Origin: CAVSRC01 sp963730325 | GTDB taxonomy: Bacteria; Pseudomonadota; Alphaproteobacteria; Rhizobiales; Kaistiaceae | Length of the DNA stretch: 64,000 bases | NCBI GenBank assembly: GCA_963730325.1 | Contig: CAVSRC010000017.1 | Location: 22,322-86,321, forward strand | Reading direction: 5' to 3' | Translations under genes and position numbers: made by a program | Notes under the pieces: model-generated | Seen by the model: the letters and a program-made list of their open reading frames with translations, nothing else | Told to the model about the DNA's origin: nothing | The model's database searches: none | Shown here: positions 58,899 through 64,000 of the stretch, in pieces | Position numbering within the stretch: position 1 is the stretch's first letter | Layout: every line of letters starts with the position of its first letter

Positions 58899-59573
58899 TC
58901 ACTGCTCCCAGGGCCATTTCCACTTCTTCTTCTTGGCGTCCGACTTGCTGTCGATCTCGACCGGAGCGTTCGGATCGGGGACGCGATAGTCGCTGGGCGG
59001 ATCGGTGAGATAGCGGCGGATCGGCTTGCCGTTCTCGTCGACGGCAACCTGGCCGCGCGCATCGGCGAACAGCTTGGTCGCGCGCGCGTCCTGCTCCGCC
59101 GTGCTGTGCGCCCGTTCGGAGGCGGGCGTGTTCATGTTGGCGAGCGTCGGGCTCGGCTGGCGCGACACCTTGTCCTGTTCCGAAGGCGGAAGACGGAAGC
59201 CGGGGTCGCGGCACTCGGGAAGAATCTTGTTGTTCGCTTCCGCGCAGAACTTCTCGCGGGCGGCGGCTTCTTCCTTGAAACGCTTCTGCTGGACGTCGGG
59301 ATCGGTCGGCCAGTTGCTGGCGACGGCCTGCTGCTCGCTGCCGGGCGCCGGCAGGGGCGCGCCGGGCGGCGGCTGCACGATGCCGGGCCGCGGCGCGTAC
59401 TTGATGGGCTCCTTCTTCTGCCCACCCATATCGGCGATGCCGGCAATGTCCTCGATCGTCTGCATTCCGGCCGTGGTGCCGGTGCCATAGGTCGTCTGGT
59501 TGCAGGCCCCCAAACCCAAGGCCAGCGTCGCGGCCGCAACACCGATGCAAACGGACCGAATCGAACCTGTCAT
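58899..59573 (-). CDS. predicted lipoprotein of unknown function
   Basis: A 224-residue exported protein. The lipoprotein signal peptide MTGSIRSVCIGVAAATLALG leads to a lipobox at Cys24 (LGLGAC). The mature part is Pro/Gln-rich with PIKYAPRPGIVQPPPGAPLP, then a charged region with two Cys (KFCAEANNKILPEC) and a tail rich in Lys and Trp (KKKKWKWPWEQ). The APRPGIVQPP stretch resembles the proline motif of small BAM-associated lipoproteins, but this is not enough to assign a role. It seems conserved only in Rhizobiales-type genomes (recollection, unverified). Confidence 0.7.
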   Translation of the reverse strand: MTGSIRSVCIGVAAATLALGLGACNQTTYGTGTTAGMQTIEDIAGIADMGGQKKEPIKYAPRPGIVQPPPGAPLPAPGSEQQAVASNWPTDPDVQQKRFKEEAAAREKFCAEANNKILPECRDPGFRLPPSEQDKVSRQPSPTLANMNTPASERAHSTAEQDARATKLFADARGQVAVDENGKPIRRYLTDPPSDYRVPDPNAPVEIDSKSDAKKKKWKWPWEQ

Positions 59574-59717
59574 CACACTCAATATCCGTGGCCGGCCTGC
59601 CCGATGCGCCAGCCCTGCCGTTGTGGCGGCGAATAGGGGCAAAAATCCGGCCGTTTCGGTGTCTGTCCTAGCCGAAACGCGCTTTGGGGACAACAGATGT
59701 CCCCAAAGCACACGTCC

Positions 59718-60716
59718 CTAGAGCCCGGTCGTTGCCAGCGCCCGGTCGAGATCGCTTCCCGGGCCGGCCACTGCCTGGAGCGCCCGCGCCGCCGCCGAAT
59801 CGTCGTTCATGGCGGCGATCAGGGCGTCGACCGAGGGAAACTTCTTCTCCGGCCGCAACCAGGCGAGGAAGCTCACCGCCAGCCGCTTGCCGTAGAGGTC
59901 GCCGGCGAAATCGAACAGATGGGCCTCGAGCAGCGGCGCTCCGTTGTCGAAGGTCGGCCGCCGGCCGTAGCTGGCAACACCGTCATGCTCGGTTCCCTCG
60001 GGGGTGCGCACCCTGACCGCGTAGATGCCGTGGGCGAGCCCGCAATCGGGCGCGAGCGGGAGATTGGCGGTGGGGAAACCGAGTTCGCGGCCGCGGCGCT
60101 CGCCTTCGGCGACCGTGGCGATGACGAACCAGCGATAGCCGAGCAGGCGGTTGGCGCGGGCGATATCGCCTTCGATCAGCGCCGTGCGGATGTCGGTCGA
60201 GGCGAACACCGTCCCGTCGGCATCGCCGACCGGCGCCACCACATCGACCGAAAAGCCCAGCCGCTTGCCGGCTTCGCTGAGCACCGCAGGTGTGCCCGAA
60301 CGGCCCTTGCCGAAATGAAAGTCATGGCCGACCACGGCCGATTTGAGCGCGAAGCGGTCGCGCAGAATGGCGGTGACGAAATCCTCCGCCGCGATGGCCG
60401 CGAAGGCCCGGTCGAAGGTCGCCACGACCAGTCCGTCGATGCCGAGCGCCGCCAGCAGGCGCGCCTTGGCGTCGATCGCGGTCAGGCGGAACACCGGGGT
60501 CTCGGGACGGAAGACGGTGCGCGGATGCGGCTCGAAGGTGAGTGCCACGGCCGGCACGCCGAGCCGGTCGGCATCGGCGCGGGCGCGCCCGAGCAGGGTC
60601 GCGTGGCCGCGATGGACGCCGTCGAAATTGCCTACCGCCACCACCCCGCCGGTCAGCGAAGCGGGAATGCGGTCGACCGCAAAGGGTTCAAGCGCGGCTC
60701 GATCGTTGCCGGTCAC
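59718..60716 (-). CDS. ribF: bifunctional riboflavin kinase/FMN adenylyltransferase
   Basis: Makes FMN and then FAD from riboflavin. It is 332 residues. The N-terminal nucleotidyltransferase domain shows VAVGNFDGVHRGHATLLGRA (HxGH motif), FEPHPRTVF and STDIRTALIEGDI. The C-terminal riboflavin kinase domain shows RGRELGFPTANLPL, GIYAVRVRTPEGTEHDGVAS and LEAHLFDFAGDLYGKRLAV. It supplies FMN/FAD to the flavoproteins nearby, such as chorismate synthase. Its start overlaps the HAD hydrolase stop by 4 bp. Confidence 0.97.
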   Translation of the reverse strand: MTGNDRAALEPFAVDRIPASLTGGVVAVGNFDGVHRGHATLLGRARADADRLGVPAVALTFEPHPRTVFRPETPVFRLTAIDAKARLLAALGIDGLVVATFDRAFAAIAAEDFVTAILRDRFALKSAVVGHDFHFGKGRSGTPAVLSEAGKRLGFSVDVVAPVGDADGTVFASTDIRTALIEGDIARANRLLGYRWFVIATVAEGERRGRELGFPTANLPLAPDCGLAHGIYAVRVRTPEGTEHDGVASYGRRPTFDNGAPLLEAHLFDFAGDLYGKRLAVSFLAWLRPEKKFPSVDALIAAMNDDSAAARALQAVAGPGSDLDRALATTGL

Positions 60717-61603
60717 GCACCGCCCTCCCAGGTGAGGCGCCTGATGACCGCATGAGCGCCGAGCCCGGCCTTCGCTAGGCGGTCGTGCACCTTGGCGAGG
60801 TCGGGCGCGTCGCGGTCGCCGAAGTCGGCGGCGTGGATGCCGCCGGTGACGAAGAGGATGTCGATGCCCCGCTCCACGGCGCCGCGCACGTCGGTCTCGA
60901 AGCCGTCGCCGATCGCCAGCACCGATTGCGGCGCGACCGCTTCGCCGACGATGGCGGCGATGCGCTTCAGGGCCGCGTCATAGACGAGTTGGTGCGGCTT
61001 GCCGACCATGATCGTCTCGCCGCCCAGTTCGCGGTAGCGCGCGGCGAGCGAACCGGCGCACCACACCAGCTTGCCGCCGCGTTCGACGACAATGTCGGGA
61101 TTGGCGCAGAGCATCGGGATCCCCCGCGCACGCAAAGCGACAAGACGCTCCTGATAGTCATCGGGGGTTTCCGTCTCGTCGTTGAAAAGGCTGGCGCAGC
61201 AGATCAAGTCGCAAGACTGAGCGTCGGTCAGGGTGAGCGGCAGGCCGTCATAGATCGGCAGGTTGAAATCGACGCCGATATGGAAAACGCGGGCGCCCGG
61301 TCTCCCGGCGAGGATATCGTGCGCCGTGTCGCCGGAGGTGAGGATGTCGTCATAGGCGTCTCCCGGCACGCCAAAGCCGTCGAGCATGCGGACCACGCCC
61401 GCCTTGGGGCGCGCCGCATTGGTGATGAGGAGGACGGCGCCGCCCTCGGCGCGGTAGCGCATCAACGCATCGACCGCCGCGGGATGCGCGCGCACGCCAT
61501 TGTGCACCACACCCCAGACGTCGCACAGCAACGCCCGGTATGCGGGAGCAAGTTCGGCCAGGCCGGTTACGAAGGCGGGCGTCGCAGTGTTCGTCACGCG
61601 CAC
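60713..61603 (-). CDS. TIGR01459-type HAD hydrolase
   Basis: A 296-residue HAD-superfamily phosphatase of the NagD-like subclass. The nucleophile motif is LLCDVWGVVHNG, motif II is VLLITNAARPK, the Lys is in TIMVGKPHQLVYDAAL and motif III is VLAIGDGFETDVRGAVERGI. The cap domain lies in between (roughly residues 85-195). Substrate unknown; these genes are regularly adjacent to ribF in Rhizobiales, which has prompted the idea of a flavin or sugar phosphate role. The ATGA overlap with ribF indicates coupling. Confidence 0.92.
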   Translation of the reverse strand: MRVTNTATPAFVTGLAELAPAYRALLCDVWGVVHNGVRAHPAAVDALMRYRAEGGAVLLITNAARPKAGVVRMLDGFGVPGDAYDDILTSGDTAHDILAGRPGARVFHIGVDFNLPIYDGLPLTLTDAQSCDLICCASLFNDETETPDDYQERLVALRARGIPMLCANPDIVVERGGKLVWCAGSLAARYRELGGETIMVGKPHQLVYDAALKRIAAIVGEAVAPQSVLAIGDGFETDVRGAVERGIDILFVTGGIHAADFGDRDAPDLAKVHDRLAKAGLGAHAVIRRLTWEGGA

Positions 61604-61743
61604 CGCCTATGGGCTTGCCGTGCGCCGGTCAAGAGGGCGCGGTGACCCAATTCGGCACGCCTGTCGCGGCAAAACATACCGTTTGTTTACCGTGTTGGCG
61701 GACAGTCGTTGTTCAAGGTTCGGAACGACGGGTCGCCGGGGTC

Positions 61744-63117
61744 ATGGCACTGGGTCACGAGGCATCGCAGCCGGTTGGCGTCTTCGTCGTCGACGCCGAC
61801 CCCGGCCAGCGCCGTCTGCTCGCCGGTCTCATTGCCGAGCGCACCGGCGGACGCTTTACCGCGGTGACCTGCGCCAGCTACGAGGAAGCCCTCGCCGCAA
61901 CCGGCAGCCGCCGTGACGCCATCCTCATCGCCGATCTCGCCACCATCGGCGGCCCCACGCGCGTTCCGGAATTCGCCCGGCGTGGCTCGACGCTGATCGC
62001 CACCAGCGACACCGGCTCGCTGTCGACGGCGGTGGCGGCGGTGAAGGCCGGCGCCAGCGACTTCCTGCCCAAGCCGATCGGCGCGCGGGCGCTGATCGAG
62101 CGGCTGAATGCCGCCGTCGCCACCTGGCGGCCGCCGGCAGCCGAGCCGGTTGCAGCCCGACCCGCGGCGCACGCCGACGGCGATTTCGCCGGCTTCGTCG
62201 GCCGCTCGCCGGCGATGGGCGCGGTCTATGACAAGATCCGGCGGATGGCGCCGTCGCAGGCGCCGGTCTTCCTCACCGGCGAGAGCGGCACCGGCAAGGA
62301 ACTCGCGGCGGAGGCGATCCACGCTTATGCCGGCGCCGACGGGCGGCCGTTCGTCGCCATCAATTGCAGCGCCATCCCGCGCGAGCTGATGGAAAGCGAA
62401 ATCTTCGGCCATGTGCGTGGTGCCTTCACCGGCGCCACCGAGAATCGTGCCGGCGCGGCGGAACTCGCCGACGGCGGCACGCTGTTCCTCGACGAGATCG
62501 CCGAGATGGACCTTGGCCTGCAGGCGAAGCTTCTGCGCTTCGTCCAGTCTGGAACGCTGAGGCGCGTCGGCGGCACCGAGCAGAAACGGGTGAGCGTGCG
62601 CATCGTTTCGGCGACCAATCGCGACCCGCTCCTTGAAGTCCAGGCCGGCCGCTTTCGCGCCGACCTGTTCTACCGGCTGCACGTACTCCCGATCCACCTG
62701 CCGCCGCTGAGAGAGCGGCGCGACGACATCCCGCTCGTTGCCGCGCACTTCCTCGCCCGCTATGCGGCGGAGGAGGGCTGCGACCCGGTGACGCTGGACG
62801 CCGGCACGCTGGCCGCGCTCGGCGCCCATGACTGGCCGGGCAATGTGCGCGAACTCGCCAACGTCGTGCGCCGCATGGTGGTGCTCGGCGGTGGCGCCGA
62901 CATTGCCGACGCGCCGTCGCCGGCCGCGGCGGACCTCAGGCTTTCGCCCGATGCCGCGGTCGAGCCCTATTGGCGGCAGGAACGGCACATCATCGAGACG
63001 GCGCTCGATGCCTTCGGCGGCAATATCGCGCGCGCCGCGGCGGCGCTCGAACTGTCGCCATCGACGCTCTATCGCAAGCGCCAATCCTGGCCGAAGCGCG
63101 TGGCGGTCGGCGCCTGA
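61744..63117 (+). CDS. sigma-54-dependent response regulator (NtrC family)
   Basis: A 457-residue transcription activator. An N-terminal receiver (VGVFVVDADPGQRRLLAGLI, candidate phospho-Asp in ILIADLATIGG, Lys in DFLPKPIGARAL) leads to an AAA+ sigma-54 activator domain. That domain has Walker A GESGTGKE at about residues 179-186, GAFTGA at 226-231 and the Walker B region GGTLFLDEIAEM. The C-terminus has a Fis-type HTH (GGNIARAAAALELSPSTLYRK). The receiver retains the Asp but looks loosely conserved. No cognate kinase is adjacent, so its signal is unknown. It is divergent from the HAD gene, with 140 bp between. Confidence 0.93.
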   Translation: MALGHEASQPVGVFVVDADPGQRRLLAGLIAERTGGRFTAVTCASYEEALAATGSRRDAILIADLATIGGPTRVPEFARRGSTLIATSDTGSLSTAVAAVKAGASDFLPKPIGARALIERLNAAVATWRPPAAEPVAARPAAHADGDFAGFVGRSPAMGAVYDKIRRMAPSQAPVFLTGESGTGKELAAEAIHAYAGADGRPFVAINCSAIPRELMESEIFGHVRGAFTGATENRAGAAELADGGTLFLDEIAEMDLGLQAKLLRFVQSGTLRRVGGTEQKRVSVRIVSATNRDPLLEVQAGRFRADLFYRLHVLPIHLPPLRERRDDIPLVAAHFLARYAAEEGCDPVTLDAGTLAALGAHDWPGNVRELANVVRRMVVLGGGADIADAPSPAAADLRLSPDAAVEPYWRQERHIIETALDAFGGNIARAAAALELSPSTLYRKRQSWPKRVAVGA

Positions 63118-63215
63118 GCGCACAGTTTTCCGCCGGTTTCGGCGGCGCGCGGCTTGCATGATGACGCTGGCGGTCGGATCATAGGCCGAGCGGTGCTGGA
63201 GCCGGAGGACAAATC

Positions 63216-63809
63216 ATGGGCATGGGCATTTGCCGGCGAAGGGTTGGCGCGGCGGTGGGGCTGGCACTCCTGGTTGCCGGCGGCCTGGCGACAACCGCGT
63301 CGGCCGGCGCGGTCACGAGTTACGCCACGGATGCGGACAACCTGCTTCTCCAGGGCAAGCCGGCGGAGGCCCTTGGCGCCTTCGACCGGGCGACCGACGC
63401 CTTCTGGGCGGCCTCGCCGCTGCAATTCCGCGTCGCCACATTCGCGTCTTCGGTGAAGGGCTTTGGCCAGTACGAGCCGCTGGCCGAGGCCAGCTTCCGC
63501 TCCGGCGACACGGCGACCGTCTACCTCGAACCGGTCGGCTACGGCTTCGCGGAGGCCGATTCCTCCTTCACGGCCACCTTCACCACCGGCATCGAGATCC
63601 GTACCGCCGGCGGCATCCTGCTCGCCCAGGCCGATAATTTCGGCAGTCTCGAATGGCAGGGGCGCACCCGCAATTATGCCGTTCCCGCCGTGGTCACGGT
63701 CACGCTGCCGACGCTCAAGCCCGGCCAATACAAGCTGGCGCTGACCCTGACGGACGCGGCGACAGCCAAGCACGCTTCGGTCACCCTGCCCTTCGCGATT
63801 GCGGAATAG
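63216..63809 (+). CDS. secreted hypothetical protein
   Basis: A 197-residue exported protein I do not recognise. A signal peptide (RRRVGAAVGLALLVAGGLAT, cleaved near ASA-GAV) is followed by a short helical stretch with AEALGAFDRATDAFWAASPL, then a mainly beta-like C-terminal domain (TATFTTGIEIRTAGGILLAQ, YAVPAVVTVTLPTLKPGQYK). The latter has the feel of an immunoglobulin-like periplasmic fold. GGAGG lies 8 bases before ATG 63216. Neighbours give no functional hint apart from the sigma-54 activator 98 bp upstream. Confidence 0.7.
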   Translation: MGMGICRRRVGAAVGLALLVAGGLATTASAGAVTSYATDADNLLLQGKPAEALGAFDRATDAFWAASPLQFRVATFASSVKGFGQYEPLAEASFRSGDTATVYLEPVGYGFAEADSSFTATFTTGIEIRTAGGILLAQADNFGSLEWQGRTRNYAVPAVVTVTLPTLKPGQYKLALTLTDAATAKHASVTLPFAIAE

Positions 63810-63836
63810 GCGGCTATCTCAGCGACCTCAGGCTCC

Positions 63837-63851
63837 CGCGAAATCTTCGCG
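63837..63851 (+). terminator. small hairpin after the secreted protein gene
   Basis: CGCGAA-ATC-TTCGCG is a perfect 6-bp stem 28 bp after the stop codon. A more AT-rich dyad follows directly. It may be part of a terminator, but the T-run (CTCTTTT) lies 13-19 bases downstream. Confidence 0.4.
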
Positions 63852-63855
63852 CAGG

Positions 63856-63875
63856 TTAACAAACTCTTTTGTTAA
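63856..63875. promoter_or_regulatory. AT-rich inverted repeat
   Basis: TTAACAAA-N4-TTTGTTAA is a perfect 8-bp dyad with spacer CTCT, about 73 bp before a possible gene start at 63948. It could be an operator for the next gene or the AT part of a terminator for the gene before it. Confidence 0.4.
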
Positions 63876-63947
63876 TCTTTTGGTAACTATGAGTTTTTCC
63901 CTGGTCGCTATTCGGCCGGCGGGTATCAAATCGGCGCAAATGCTGGT

Positions 63948-64000
63948 ATGGACGCCCCGTCCTCAGCCATGAGCCGGCGGGCCTTGACTCACGTCAACAG
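63948..64000 (+). CDS. possible start of a gene running past the window end
   Basis: ATG 63948 opens MDAPSSAMSRRALTHVN, which has no stop before the window edge (17 complete codons). Too short to identify. The upstream 140 bp is AT-rich with a dyad, in keeping with a promoter region, but the reading frame itself is unproven. Confidence 0.25.
   Translation, partial: MDAPSSAMSRRALTHVN

Noticed and set aside
1..64000. rRNA, tRNA, CRISPR arrays, prophage and insertion sequences
   Set aside because: None of the characteristic sequences was recognised by reading; a tRNA scan was not possible, so a cryptic tRNA cannot be formally excluded.

Overview
The window is a GC-rich chromosomal segment from an alphaproteobacterium, most likely a member of Rhizobiales (Hyphomicrobiales). 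Evidence for this is the ctaC-ctaD-ctaB-coxF-ctaG-ctaE-DUF983-SURF1 cytochrome oxidase operon with tldD and an IalB-type gene behind it, the alphaproteobacterial small families DUF2093, DUF4170 and DUF6101, the lpxK/waaA/DUF374/tldE block, a RibB with a decayed GTP cyclohydrolase half, and a MutL carrying its own endonuclease motif. Almost all of it is densely packed housekeeping DNA with frequent 4-base ATGA/GTGA gene overlaps. No rRNA, tRNA, CRISPR array, transposase or integrase was recognised. The genus cannot be told from the sequence alone.

Layout. 1-4.5 kb: partial EamA transporter, thrB-rnhA, peroxiredoxin, DsbD-N-like protein, yqgE. 4.5-6.5 kb: an inserted block of lower GC holding a solitary curlin-repeat (functional-amyloid-like) gene, bracketed by a perfect 37-bp direct repeat that copies the 3' end of yqgE; a lux-box-like dyad lies upstream of the gene and a strong intrinsic terminator downstream. 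6.5-13 kb: the aa3-type oxidase operon on the minus strand. 13-20.7 kb: IalB, tldD, CPA2 antiporter, frameshifted pdxH, surface lipoprotein, DnaJ-like protein, threonylcarbamoyl-AMP synthase. 20.7-31.3 kb: acyl-CoA dehydrogenase and enoyl-CoA hydratase, then histone deacetylase (frameshifted)-xseB-dxs-tlyA-RNA methyltransferase, a familiar series interrupted by two small modules (divergent cupin/MarR, and DUF2946-PCuAC-SCO copper delivery). 31.3-44.2 kb: ribB, aroC, phosphatase, fabI, FAD oxidoreductase, a DUF4258/DUF2283 toxin-antitoxin-like pair, ubiA, frameshifted purD, glgP, mutL. 44.3-64 kb: a giant AsmA protein apparently starting at CTG, DUF2093, class II aldolase, the lipid A/KDO block, tldE, an M16 protease pair, rsmD, rluB, tadA, a lipoprotein, ribF, a HAD hydrolase, a sigma-54 activator and a secreted protein.

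How genes work together. Oxidase structural subunits sit with heme O synthase (CtaB), Cox11-type copper delivery to CuB (CtaG) and SURF1; the distant PCuAC-SCO pair would supply CuA. TldD and TldE, which form one heterodimeric metalloprotease, are both present but about 38 kb apart. LpxK and WaaA complete the lipid A-KDO core.

The most unusual feature is the curlin insertion with its 37-bp scar. Three conserved genes (pdxH, the deacetylase, purD) are each split by a single-base shift. Because two of them are core metabolic genes, sequencing or assembly error is at least as likely as real decay.
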